The notes: generated by a model from the sequence alone, not told the origin. Positions 45,008 through 53,401 are shown, counted from the first letter of the stretch. The stretch: 64,000 nucleotides of DNA from Winogradskyella endarachnes (GCF_009741275.1 NZ_WOWS01000002.1:744001-808000), one strand, 5' to 3'. Made by a program: numbers and translations.

Positions 45008-45658
45008 TTATTCGTTCTGTTCTAAAGATTCTTTTTTGTTAAATTTAGATGTCTTTCTAAATATTAAAATAACAGAAAGTATTACCGCAAATACTATTGC
45101 CAAAACCCAATATGGAGTAGTATTTTTTTGTTTTTCTATGATATCTAAAACTTCAATATTTGATTCGTTAATTATAAATTTAGCCTTAAAATTATTTTTA
45201 TTGTATAGTTTTGCTCGAGCATTTAAGCCTTTATAGGCTATGGTGAAAAAGTTGTTTTGCTTTTCATTTTCTTGAAAGCAAATTGCTTTTACCTTTATTT
45301 CCCTTGGAGTATCCTTAAGGTTATTTATTCGAAATTTTAAATCTGTTTGGTGACTTCCTAATTTTATTATTCCAGCACCAAAATTTAATTGTTGGTCATT
45401 TGCAAATATTAGGATATTTTCTTTTAAATATTTAATTAATAATTCTTTAAATTTATTCGGTTCAATAGAGCTTAAGTCTAATTCAGGATATTTTTTTAAA
45501 AATGCTTGTTCTATTCCGTATTGTGATAAACTTATCTCTAAAATATTATTATTTTCAGTAAGGAATAGTTTAAAGCTAGATTGTTGCGGATTATGAGCAA
45601 AAGCAACACTTTGAAATAAAAAAAGGAAACCAAATAAAAGACTATTATTAAATTTCAT
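45008..45658 (-). CDS. Exported protein with C-terminal membrane anchor, unknown
   Basis: Signal peptide (ending SVAFAHNPQQ) and a soluble beta-type domain (about residues 22-175) with YGIEQAFLKKYPELD and NFGAGIIKLGSHQTDLKFRI. One transmembrane helix (about 183-203) and a short basic-acidic tail follow. The domain should therefore face the periplasm. The early AHNP after cleavage resembles small exported proteins that bind or handle metals, but no motif proves it. It lies directly downstream of the YHYH protein gene (71 bases), with which it may work. Confidence 0.7.
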   Translation of the reverse strand: MKFNNSLLFGFLFLFQSVAFAHNPQQSSFKLFLTENNNILEISLSQYGIEQAFLKKYPELDLSSIEPNKFKELLIKYLKENILIFANDQQLNFGAGIIKLGSHQTDLKFRINNLKDTPREIKVKAICFQENEKQNNFFTIAYKGLNARAKLYNKNNFKAKFIINESNIEVLDIIEKQKNTTPYWVLAIVFAVILSVILIFRKTSKFNKKESLEQNE

Positions 45659-45729
45659 AAAATATATTTTTATATTAAAAAGTAGTCAATAATAACACTC
45701 ATTAACTACTTTTTAAATTTTTAATGTAT

Positions 45730-46767
45730 TTATTGGACACTAGAAAAGTTTTCACTAGCAACGTTAGCACCATATGTACAAGGTAATATATTTGTATAGC
45801 CAGTATCGCTATTGCTATCTATAATGTTAGTAATATGATAATGATAAATACCGTCAGGAAATTCATCAGTTTCGTGTGTATGTCCATTACAATCATCTAA
45901 ATCATCCGGTGTAGACCCATCATAATCTTCAGTACCATACATTGGGAAACCATCTCTTGCGTAACCTAGTATAGTATTACTAGATTGATCTATATAACTA
46001 CAATTTACATTGGTGATGCCTTGATCTTCTAATAAATCATCAATTACCTGAGGGATTAGGTGGTAATGATATGGCCCATCAGGTTGTGGATGGCCACCAC
46101 AACCATCTAAACCAGGTATAGCAACACCAACTTGACTAGCAGATGATGGTGGTTGTTCTGCAAACGGAAAACCATCAAGAGAAATACCCCAATAATCTAA
46201 AGAATTTGTAGTTGTTTGTATTGTTGTTTTTACCGGATAAGCAGGAATGTAATACGTTATTAAATAGGACTCATCTAACTCAGCATCTAAACAAGAACCA
46301 CTAATTCCTGATCCTGCTTCTATGAAGCCAGATCCTGGTCCGCCAGCAGGTATTTGAATGTTTATTGTTCCGTCATCATTAATAATGTCATAACCATCAG
46401 TTGCGAAATCAGCCCATAAGTCATTATCTAAGGCACGTAATCCAGGATTAGTAATGCCATCAACACCATTATAAACACCTAATCCGCCAACTTCGCCTTC
46501 GTTTTCTGGGCATATTACAGTTACGGTTTCTCTTATGTTTTCATAAACAACTTTGTAGCATTGTGTTACAGTACCATCAGACAGAGTGCAATCTACCAAT
46601 TCAAAGTCACTGGTTCTAGAATATTCAGAAAACAAACTGGTATTTAATACTATAGTGCTTTCTTCAGACGATGAGTCACCGCCATCATTGTCATTTGAAT
46701 CATCATTATTACAGGCAAATAAGCCAATGGAGATAATTGCTAATGTAATGTAAGATCTTTTTATCAT
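45730..46767 (-). CDS. YHYH-domain lipoprotein
   Basis: Lipoprotein signal (IISIGLFACNND, Cys19) followed by an Asp/Ser/Gly-rich spacer. The YHYH domain occupies most of the rest, with its namesake motif twice: GPYHYHLIP and GIYHYHIT. Conserved GCGGHPQPDG, GYARDGFPMYG and DDCNGHTHET segments are present. His and Asp clustering suggests metal binding, but the family's function is not established. Cys residues occur in pairs, consistent with disulfides outside the cell. Confidence 0.9.
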   Translation of the reverse strand: MIKRSYITLAIISIGLFACNNDDSNDNDGGDSSSEESTIVLNTSLFSEYSRTSDFELVDCTLSDGTVTQCYKVVYENIRETVTVICPENEGEVGGLGVYNGVDGITNPGLRALDNDLWADFATDGYDIINDDGTINIQIPAGGPGSGFIEAGSGISGSCLDAELDESYLITYYIPAYPVKTTIQTTTNSLDYWGISLDGFPFAEQPPSSASQVGVAIPGLDGCGGHPQPDGPYHYHLIPQVIDDLLEDQGITNVNCSYIDQSSNTILGYARDGFPMYGTEDYDGSTPDDLDDCNGHTHETDEFPDGIYHYHITNIIDSNSDTGYTNILPCTYGANVASENFSSVQ

Positions 46768-47179
46768 TTTAGTATGTTTTTATATTTAGACTATTTTTTT
46801 AAGATTTTCTTGTGTTCAATTTCAATATTTTTTATTTAAGTGATTTTCTTGGTTAATATTATTTGTACTTTTAATTATGAAGATTCTATTTTAAATGGCA
46901 CTATCGAAGACTAAAAGAACTTGATGTTTTTTAGAAAAAGTAACGATTAAAATTTTAAAAAATTAAATCTTTTGTGAATCATCATTTTACAGAATAATTT
47001 TGATAAGTCAAAAATCACATTCTATTAACTTAACCTAGCAGGATGATTATTTTTAAAACTGTATACATGTTTTTGATTCAATAAAATTTAATCAATTAAA
47101 AACCATGTTAGAGTTGTGCTAAATACTTTTATAAACGCAGATAGATATTTATCTTTGTTTTAACTAATTAATTTAAAAA
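46768..47179. other. 412-base divergent intergenic region
   Basis: AT-rich, between the YHYH gene (minus) and a dehydrogenase gene (plus). The only site I can support is a promoter for the plus-strand gene, listed separately. Several in-frame ATGs open only tiny frames (fewer than 15 codons). No RNA gene, riboswitch or repeat recognised. Confidence 0.4.
47127..47157 (+). promoter_or_regulatory. Candidate promoter of the dehydrogenase gene
   Basis: TTTT (47127-47130), 19 bases, TATCTTTG (47150-47157): one mismatch in the -33 element to TTTG-N19-TAnnTTTG, the same geometry as both tRNA promoters. The ATG follows 22 bases later. Confidence 0.6.
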
Positions 47180-48061
47180 ATGGAAAAACCTAAGATTGGA
47201 TTTATAGGACTTGGCCTCATGGGAGGAAATATGGTTGAAAATCTACAAAAAAGAGGCTACGAATTAACAGTAATGGACCTTAATAAAGACGAAGTTGCAA
47301 AAGTTATTGCTCGTGGTAATGCAACTGAAGCAAGTTCTCCAAAAGAATTGGCTGAAAATAGTGATATCGTAATGTTTTGTCTTACAACATCTGCTGTTGT
47401 AGAAAAAATAGTTTACGGCGAAAACGGCGTGTTGGCTGGTATAAAGGAAGGTTCGGTATTAATAGATTTTGGTACTTCAATTCCGGCCTCTACTATTAAA
47501 ATTGGTAAAGACTTGGCTGAAAAAGGTGTTGGTATGATAGATGCACCTTTAGGACGTACACCTGCACATGCTAAAGATGGATTACTTAATATAATGGCAG
47601 CTGGTGATAAAGCTACATTTAATAAGGTAAAACCAGTATTAGATGAGCAAGGTGAAAATGTATTTTACTTAGGTAAACTTGGTGCTGGACATACAACAAA
47701 GTTAATTAATAACTTTATGGGTATGACTACAGTTGTGGCCATGTCTCAAGCGTTTGCTGCTGCTAAATTAGCAGGTGTAGATGGGCAACAATTATATGAT
47801 ATTATGTCTGCAGGACCATCAAACTCACCGTTTATGAAGTTTACTAAAAACTACGCAGTAGATAATGTTAGTGATTTAGGATTCTCTATTGCTAATGCTA
47901 ATAAAGATTTAGGATACTTTGTACAAATGATTGATGATTTAGGTTCAGTTTCAGATATCGCAAAAGCAACTTCTGGAAACCTTCAAGCTGCATTAGATGC
48001 AGGTATGGGAAGTGGTAATGTTCCTGAAATTTTTGATTATTTTACAAAATTGAAGAAATAA
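47180..48061 (+). CDS. Beta-hydroxyacid dehydrogenase family, NAD(P)-dependent
   Basis: 3-hydroxyisobutyrate/glyoxylate-reductase-type enzyme. The Rossmann loop GFIGLGLMGGNM is at residues 7-18 and the substrate-binding DAPLGRTPAHAKDG is at 121-134. The catalytic Lys174 is in GAGHTTKLINN, and the C-terminal helical domain ends with KDLGYFVQ and the usual tail. Length 293 is normal. Likely substrates are short beta-hydroxyacids or succinic/glyoxylic semialdehyde-type compounds; the exact one is not visible. Confidence 0.93.
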   Translation: MEKPKIGFIGLGLMGGNMVENLQKRGYELTVMDLNKDEVAKVIARGNATEASSPKELAENSDIVMFCLTTSAVVEKIVYGENGVLAGIKEGSVLIDFGTSIPASTIKIGKDLAEKGVGMIDAPLGRTPAHAKDGLLNIMAAGDKATFNKVKPVLDEQGENVFYLGKLGAGHTTKLINNFMGMTTVVAMSQAFAAAKLAGVDGQQLYDIMSAGPSNSPFMKFTKNYAVDNVSDLGFSIANANKDLGYFVQMIDDLGSVSDIAKATSGNLQAALDAGMGSGNVPEIFDYFTKLKK

Positions 48062-48164
48062 ATTGAGGTTGATTTCATTCCAAAGATAAACTTCAAAAGT
48101 ATAGTCCTGGTGTATTAAAACCTAGTTCTAGTATTATGTTGTCTGTTTAATAAGATGATTTATT

Positions 48165-49052
48165 TTATAACGTAGTATTAACTATGTTGTAGTATCTAGA
48201 CCATTGTTTTAACATACCAGGATTTATAGTTATATCAATAAACAGTTCTGGACTAATAACATGTGGTAATCCCCAAACATTTACTTTATTCGTTTTAAAG
48301 TCTCCAGTTTCACTAATTTTAATGTTGTTTTTACGGTTGCTTAATTCCCAACCAGCTTTTTCATAACTACTTCCGCTTAGGTTACTGAAAAAGAATTCTT
48401 TTTCAATTTGGTCTGTAAATTTTAATTGGTCTTTGCTAATAATTACTTTGTATTCAGGGTTTACGGTTTCTTCAAATAATTCTGGTTTTAAGGCAAACGG
48501 AAAATTCAATTCGTAATTATCATTTATCGGTTCATTATTTATTGCTATAAAATTATGAACATATTCATCTGTAATAATGAGTTTTTTGCCTGTGTTTTTT
48601 AGTTTGTAATTTATGGTAAAACCTTCCTCTTGTAATTCTATTTCCTTAGATAAAACATAAGCGTAACCATTTATAGATTCAGATTTACAGTTTATAGTAA
48701 TCTTGTTATTATCCGTTTTTACAGTGAACTCAGCGGGTTTAATTTCAAATTTATGCAGAAAATTATACGTGTCTTCTGTCTTTTTTAATAAGCCAACGCC
48801 AATCTTATGAAACCAACCACCAATTTTAGCATCTTTAAATCCAAGAGCAGTATTTATACCAAATTCATTATAAAAACCTTGACCTAAACTCCTTTTACTT
48901 TTGCTTTTAGGATTTTCTAAAGCTGAAATTACAATGTTTTTAAATTTAAAAGAGGATATTTTTCCTGAATAATCAAAACGAGATGCATTATAGCCTTCGT
49001 GTGGTAAATCTATATGCATTTCAATAGCGTTATTTTTTAAGATATGTGGCAT
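48165..49052 (-). CDS. Galactose-mutarotase-like beta protein, unknown function
   Basis: A 295-residue, signal-less, beta-rich protein. The start MPHILKNNAIEMHIDLPHEGYNASRFDYSGKIS (split here in sense) with a later RSLGQGFYNEFGI and EYVHNFIAINNEPI resembles aldose-epimerase or mutarotase-type beta-sandwich proteins, in which a His and Glu act on sugars. Here a conserved His can be pointed to (VHNF) but the catalytic Glu is uncertain. It stands alone on the minus strand. The family call is from general pattern, not a firm motif. Confidence 0.55.
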   Translation of the reverse strand: MPHILKNNAIEMHIDLPHEGYNASRFDYSGKISSFKFKNIVISALENPKSKSKRSLGQGFYNEFGINTALGFKDAKIGGWFHKIGVGLLKKTEDTYNFLHKFEIKPAEFTVKTDNNKITINCKSESINGYAYVLSKEIELQEEGFTINYKLKNTGKKLIITDEYVHNFIAINNEPINDNYELNFPFALKPELFEETVNPEYKVIISKDQLKFTDQIEKEFFFSNLSGSSYEKAGWELSNRKNNIKISETGDFKTNKVNVWGLPHVISPELFIDITINPGMLKQWSRYYNIVNTTL

Positions 49053-49229
49053 GTTTCAATGTTCTGTCTATAAACAAGCGAAGTTAGGTTTTTAGTTGAA
49101 AATTAGAAACTAAAATTAAGTGCTATATGGGAATTTTAGCTTAGTTGCTAAGATTCTTAAAGTTTTCCCAATTTAGTATTTGCATCAATATCATAATCAT
49201 TTGCGCTAAACAGAAGCTTCTCTTCTATG

Positions 49230-49237
49230 TAATTTTG
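49230..49237 (+). promoter_or_regulatory. Candidate -7 element of the YqaE gene
   Basis: TAATTTTG fits TAnnTTTG, 24 bases before the ATG. The nearest TTTG is 26 bases upstream, longer than the usual 19-21. Confidence 0.35.
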
Positions 49238-49261
49238 TAATGAACCAATAAAATACATAAG

Positions 49262-49417
49262 ATGTCATTATTAACAATTATTCTCAGTATTCTTTTACCA
49301 CCTTTAGCAGTTTTTTTAAAGCATGGAGTAGGTACAGAATTTCTAATAAGTATTCTATTAACATTAATTGGATGGTTACCTGGAGTTATTTATGCATTTT
49401 ATGTTAATAGTAAATAA
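49262..49417 (+). CDS. YqaE/Pmp3-family small membrane protein
   Basis: A 51-residue protein with two hydrophobic helices and the family pattern: LLPPLAVFLKHG in helix 1, then a linker, then LLTLIGWLPGVIYAFYVN in helix 2. This is the Pmp3/YqaE (UPF0057) family of stress-induced plasma-membrane proteolipids, linked to salt and cold tolerance and membrane potential. It ends 8 bases before the next gene and is probably co-transcribed with the NAD(P)-binding and PfpI proteins, which suggests a stress operon (inference). Confidence 0.88.
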   Translation: MSLLTIILSILLPPLAVFLKHGVGTEFLISILLTLIGWLPGVIYAFYVNSK

Positions 49418-49425
49418 ATAGAAAC

Positions 49426-50082
49426 ATGGAAAATATATTAATAGCAGGTGCCAATGGTACTACAGGAAAAAAAATAGTAAATCTTTTAAAAGCGTCGCAA
49501 TACTTTAATCCTATTGCTATGGTTAGAAAAGAAGAACAGTTAGAACAATTTAAAGTTGATGGTGTAGAGACTGTATTAGCAGACCTAACTAAAGATTTAA
49601 CAAAAGCAATTAAAAATATTGATAAAGTGATATTTGCGGCAGGTTCTGGAGGGGAAAATGTAGTTGAAGTCGATCAGGAAGGTGCAAAACGATTAATAGA
49701 TGTTTCAAAAATGGCGGACGTTAAAAAGTTTGTAATGTTAAGCTCTATGGGTGCTGATAATCCAGAAGCTATTGAAGGTATGGTAGATTACATGAAAGCC
49801 AAGCAAAATGCAGACGAACATTTAAGAAATAGTGAATTAAACTATACCATTGTAAGACCAGGAACTTTAAATAATTCTGAAGGACAAGGAAAAATTAAAT
49901 TGAGCGAAAAATTAAACGAACAAGGCGAAATTAGTAGGGCAGATGTAGCCCAAACACTTGTAAGAGTTTTGCATGATGATGCGCCAAACAATACAATTTT
50001 TGAAATTTTACAAGGCGAAACCTTAATAGGTGAAGCTATAAATACAATACAAATGAATGAGTTAAATATGAGTGTAAATTAG
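49426..50082 (+). CDS. NAD(P)-binding atypical SDR protein (NmrA/YwnB-like)
   Basis: Rossmann-fold protein with the atypical SDR glycine motif GANGTTGKK at residues 8-16. VIFAAGSGG and KKFVMLSSMGADNPE follow, then the substrate-region segment YTIVRPGTLNN. The catalytic Tyr-x-x-x-Lys is represented by YMKAKQNAD. Length 218 fits the NAD(P)H-binding sugar-epimerase-like or flavin-reductase-like group. It may sense or reduce NAD(P)H-linked substrates. It lies 8 bases after the YqaE gene. Confidence 0.88.
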   Translation: MENILIAGANGTTGKKIVNLLKASQYFNPIAMVRKEEQLEQFKVDGVETVLADLTKDLTKAIKNIDKVIFAAGSGGENVVEVDQEGAKRLIDVSKMADVKKFVMLSSMGADNPEAIEGMVDYMKAKQNADEHLRNSELNYTIVRPGTLNNSEGQGKIKLSEKLNEQGEISRADVAQTLVRVLHDDAPNNTIFEILQGETLIGEAINTIQMNELNMSVN

Positions 50083-50156
50083 GGTTTGCCTATAGTCTTA
50101 AAAAATTATTACAGAAAGAATAAAAGTTAAACACAAATTAAAACACATATACAGAA

Positions 50157-50717
50157 ATGGAAAATTTAAATAAAAAAACAGTAGCAATTTTAGCAACAAA
50201 CGGATTTGAAGAAAGCGAATTAAGAGAGCCTAAAAAGGCTTTGGAAAACGCAGGTGCAAACGTGGATATTGTATCCTTAGAATCTGGAGAAATTAAAGGT
50301 TGGGCTGATGGAAATTGGAGTAACTCTTATAAAGTAGACAAGACTTTAAATGAAGTAAGTCAAAATGATTATAATGCCTTAATGTTACCAGGAGGACAAA
50401 TAAATCCTGATATTTTGAGGAAAAACAAAGATGCTGTAAATTTTGTGAAATCATTTTTTGAAAATCACAAACCAGTAGCAGCCATTTGCCATGCGCCTTG
50501 GTTGTTAGCGGAAGCTGGTGTAATTAAAGATAGAAAAGTAACCTCTTATGATTCTATTAAAACCGATTTAATTAATGCAGGTGCCAATTGGGTAGATGAA
50601 GAAGTTGTGGTCGATTCTGGGTTAGTAACCAGTCGTTCACCAGAAGATTTACCAGCATTTAATGCGAAATTAGTAGAAGAGGTTTATGAAGGTAAACACG
50701 AGGCGCAAGTTGCCTAA
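50157..50717 (+). CDS. DJ-1/PfpI-family protein (type 1 glutamine amidotransferase fold)
   Basis: The nucleophile elbow AAICHAPWLL holds Cys111 and His112, with the family's acidic partner near the N-terminus (GFEESEL, Glu19/Glu21). GGQINPDILRKN and VTSRSPEDLPAFN are further family blocks. Length 186 is normal. PfpI/YhbO relatives act as stress chaperones, proteases or deglycases; these activities are debated and cannot be chosen here. It shares an apparent transcription unit with the YqaE and NAD(P)-binding genes and ends at a terminator. Confidence 0.92.
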   Translation: MENLNKKTVAILATNGFEESELREPKKALENAGANVDIVSLESGEIKGWADGNWSNSYKVDKTLNEVSQNDYNALMLPGGQINPDILRKNKDAVNFVKSFFENHKPVAAICHAPWLLAEAGVIKDRKVTSYDSIKTDLINAGANWVDEEVVVDSGLVTSRSPEDLPAFNAKLVEEVYEGKHEAQVA

Positions 50718-50744
50718 TATAAAAATAGCTTTGAGAAAGAAAGT

Positions 50745-50775
50745 AAAGGAGATACCTACAGTGTCTCCTTTTTTT
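50745..50775 (+). terminator. Intrinsic terminator after the PfpI gene
   Basis: GGAGATAC pairs with GTGTCTCC (one T-G pair) around CTACA, with A- and T-tracts on the two sides. It ends 4 bases before the recG stop, so it also serves the convergent gene. Confidence 0.8.
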
Positions 50776-50778
50776 GTT

Positions 50779-53316
50779 TCAACTTATGTAGTTCCAAATG
50801 TTTTTAAACTTACTCATTTGGCGGTAAGTAAAAAGAATCATTTTATGGTCTGGTAAAGCTAGGCTTGGGTCGGTTTTAAGTACGTTTTTAGCATAGTAAC
50901 GTGCTTGTTCTAATATATCCTTGTCTTTTACAATATCTGCAATTCTAAGATTTAATACACCACTTTGTTGTGTTCCCATAATGTCACCTGGTCCGCGTAG
51001 TTTTAAATCCACTTCGGCAATTTCAAAACCATCGCTACTGCGTACCATTGTTTCTAATCTTGTTTTACTGTCTTGGCTAAGTTTATGGCTGGTCATTAAA
51101 ATACAATAACTTTGTTCTGCACCTCTACCAACACGTCCGCGTAACTGATGCAATTGCGATAAGCCAAAACGTTCAGCGCTCTCAATTATCATTACAGACG
51201 CATTTGGAACATTTACACCAACTTCAATAACGGTTGTGGCTACCATAATTTGGGTTTCTCCGTTTGCAAAACGTTGCATCTCATAATCCTTGTCTGCAGG
51301 TTTCATTTTTCCGTGTACAATAGATATTTGATAATCTGGCATTGGGAATTCTCTAGAGACACTTTCATAACCATCCATCAAATCTTTATAATCCATTTTT
51401 TCGCTTTCCTGAATTAATGGATAGACAATATAGATTTGTCGGCCTAAAGCAATTTCGTCTTTCATAAACTTGAAAACTTTAAGTCGATTATTGTCATATC
51501 TATGAACCGTTTTTATAGGTTTTCTTCCGGCTGGTAATTCGTCAATAATTGAAATGTCTAGGTCACCATAAACAGACATCGCCAAGGTTCTCGGAATTGG
51601 TGTTGCAGTCATGACAAGAATATGTGGTGGGATAAAAGCTCCTCTAATCTCCTCAGAGGGGAGACTTTTCAAAGTTTCCTGAATTTTATTTAAAACATTA
51701 TCTATACTCCCTATGACTTCTTCGTTCTTAAAACGAATCACTTTAAACCCTAAATCCTTTAAAATTAGCGTTCTGATTTCATTAATTTCAGTTTGTTCTA
51801 AACTATTGTGATAACCTCCATCAACTTCTACAACTAAGTTTTTTTCAAGGTTTACAAAATCTACAATAAATTCATCAATAATATGTTGTCTTCTAAATTT
51901 GGTATCTAGCTTTTTTGCTCTCAAACATTCCCATAAAATACGTTCAGCTTCAGTGCTATTGTTTTTGTTTTCATGCTGAAATTCTTTCATTAAATTATAA
52001 GTCGATGGACGAGCAGTTTTATATTTTTTTAGAACAGCTCTGGCTGCCTCCTTTTGGGAGGATTGAGGAGGGCTTTTTTTCCATAATTTTGACCTTTGTG
52101 CAACTCCAAATCGATGTTGCTCATCAATAATTGCGAGTCCTAAATTCTTAAATTTTACTTTATCTTCAAGAAGCGCGTGTGTGCCAATTAAGAGTTGTAA
52201 ACTCCCGTTTTCTAAATTTTCATGAATAATTTTTCGTTCTGAAGTTTTAGTTGAGCCAGTGAGTAATGAAATACTGATTCCTAATGGTTTACATAGCTCA
52301 CTTAAACCTTGGTAGTGTTGAACTGACAAAATAGCAGTAGGCGCCATGAGGCAGCATTGAAAACCATTGTCAAGTCCCATGAGTATTGACATAAAGGCTA
52401 CAATGGTCTTACCAGAACCTACATCGCCTTGTAAAAGCCGATTCATTTGGGCATTACTACCCAAATCGTTTCTAATTTCTTTTAAAACGCGTTTCTGTGC
52501 ATTGGTTAAATCAAAGGGTAAATGCTCTTTATAGAACGTATTAAAATAGTTGCCAACTTTATCAAAAGTAAAGCCTTTTATTTTAGATTTATGAATAAGA
52601 TTTTTAATAATTAATTGCAGTTGAATGTAAAATAATTCTTCAAACTTTAATCTAAATTTTGCTCTTGCTAAAAGCTTTGGTGTCTTAGGGAAATGAATAT
52701 TAAAAAGGGCTTCTGATTTTGAAATTAATTTTAATTCTTTCAAAATAGAATCTGGTAATGTTTCAGAAAATCGACCTTTAGTTTCCAAAAATAATTGCTG
52801 CATTATTTTGGAAGTTACTTTGTTTGTAATGCCTTTATTCGATAATTTTTCAGTTGAAGGATATATAGCTTGCATGGCAGAACGTAGATTACTTTCGTGA
52901 TCTTTTTTTAATTCTATTTCAGGGTGAGGCATGCTGTATTTTCCACCAAACCAATTCGTTTTTCCAAAAATTACATAGGTCTGTCCAGGTTTAAGACTTT
53001 CTCTAATCCATTTTTGACCACGAAACCAAACCAATTCCATTTGTCCTGTGTCATCTCTAAAGTTAGCAACTAAGCGTTTACCACGTTTTTGTGCCACCTC
53101 TTTAAAACCCATTAATTTTCCTATAATCTGCACTTCGGCACCATTGCGTTGTAACTGATTTATTTTATAATATTGAGTTTTGTCTATATATCTATTTGGG
53201 AATAGGTTGATGAGGTCTTGATACGTGTGTATACCTAACTCCGAACGCAATACATCTGCGCGGTTTGGGCCAACACCTTTGAGGTAATCAATGGGAGTTT
53301 GTAAATTCACACTCAT
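50779..53316 (-). CDS. recG: RecG helicase carrying an in-frame DUF559 domain insert
   Basis: RecG is the branched-DNA helicase that reverses stalled replication forks. The wedge/OB domain occupies about residues 1-200. Walker A is GDVGSGKT (about 297-304), and motif II is DEQHRFG (398-404). Motif III TATPIPRTLA lies at about 568-577. The second helicase domain has STVIEVGVNVPNAS-type, HQLRGRVGR and QQSG segments. Between motifs II and III, residues about 415-561 are foreign: a full DUF559 domain. Without it the protein is about 698 residues, the usual RecG length. The frame is intact through both junctions, so a full-length chimera should be made. Confidence 0.95.
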   Translation of the reverse strand: MSVNLQTPIDYLKGVGPNRADVLRSELGIHTYQDLINLFPNRYIDKTQYYKINQLQRNGAEVQIIGKLMGFKEVAQKRGKRLVANFRDDTGQMELVWFRGQKWIRESLKPGQTYVIFGKTNWFGGKYSMPHPEIELKKDHESNLRSAMQAIYPSTEKLSNKGITNKVTSKIMQQLFLETKGRFSETLPDSILKELKLISKSEALFNIHFPKTPKLLARAKFRLKFEELFYIQLQLIIKNLIHKSKIKGFTFDKVGNYFNTFYKEHLPFDLTNAQKRVLKEIRNDLGSNAQMNRLLQGDVGSGKTIVAFMSILMGLDNGFQCCLMAPTAILSVQHYQGLSELCKPLGISISLLTGSTKTSERKIIHENLENGSLQLLIGTHALLEDKVKFKNLGLAIIDEQHRFGVAQRSKLWKKSPPQSSQKEAARAVLKKYKTARPSTYNLMKEFQHENKNNSTEAERILWECLRAKKLDTKFRRQHIIDEFIVDFVNLEKNLVVEVDGGYHNSLEQTEINEIRTLILKDLGFKVIRFKNEEVIGSIDNVLNKIQETLKSLPSEEIRGAFIPPHILVMTATPIPRTLAMSVYGDLDISIIDELPAGRKPIKTVHRYDNNRLKVFKFMKDEIALGRQIYIVYPLIQESEKMDYKDLMDGYESVSREFPMPDYQISIVHGKMKPADKDYEMQRFANGETQIMVATTVIEVGVNVPNASVMIIESAERFGLSQLHQLRGRVGRGAEQSYCILMTSHKLSQDSKTRLETMVRSSDGFEIAEVDLKLRGPGDIMGTQQSGVLNLRIADIVKDKDILEQARYYAKNVLKTDPSLALPDHKMILFTYRQMSKFKNIWNYIS
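51634..52077 (-). mobile_element. DUF559 insert in recG with inverted terminal repeats
   Basis: About 444 bp (148 codons) inserted in frame. Both ends, read inward, begin AAAAGC, then CTCCTC, then AATC and a TCC run, forming imperfect inverted terminal repeats of about 23 bp. Each is followed by a small hairpin: TCTCCTC-AGA-GGGGAGA (51648-51664) at the left and CCTCC-TTTTG-GGAGG (52047-52061) at the right. The encoded domain (host residues 440-545) has STEAERILW, FRRQHIIDEFIVDF and VVEVDGGYH, with Asp486, Glu497 and Asp499 matching the PD-(D/E)xK-like DUF559 core. The terminal repeats are translated as linkers. No clear target duplication. Mobility is inferred. Confidence 0.75.
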
Positions 53317-53333
53317 AATTGCGAATTTAATTA

Positions 53334-53353
53334 ATTCCTACGAAAGCAGGAAT
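53334..53353. repeat. REP-like hairpin upstream of recG
   Basis: ATTCCTAC-GAAA-GCAGGAAT: an 8-bp palindrome with one mismatch and a GAAA loop, 18 bases before the recG start. It has the same core as the copy upstream of ftsK. Confidence 0.6.
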
Positions 53354-53401
53354 CCCATTGTTTGAAGAATTAAACTTTGTTTTGCTTAGTTGTGCTCTGT
53401 T

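Noticed and set aside
51634-52077. Intein interpretation of the RecG insert
   Set aside because: No splicing Cys/Ser at the N-junction, no HNxC/S end and no intein blocks; the domain is DUF559.
51915-52130. Open frame opposite the insert
   Set aside because: Shadow of the recG frame with no domain or start context.
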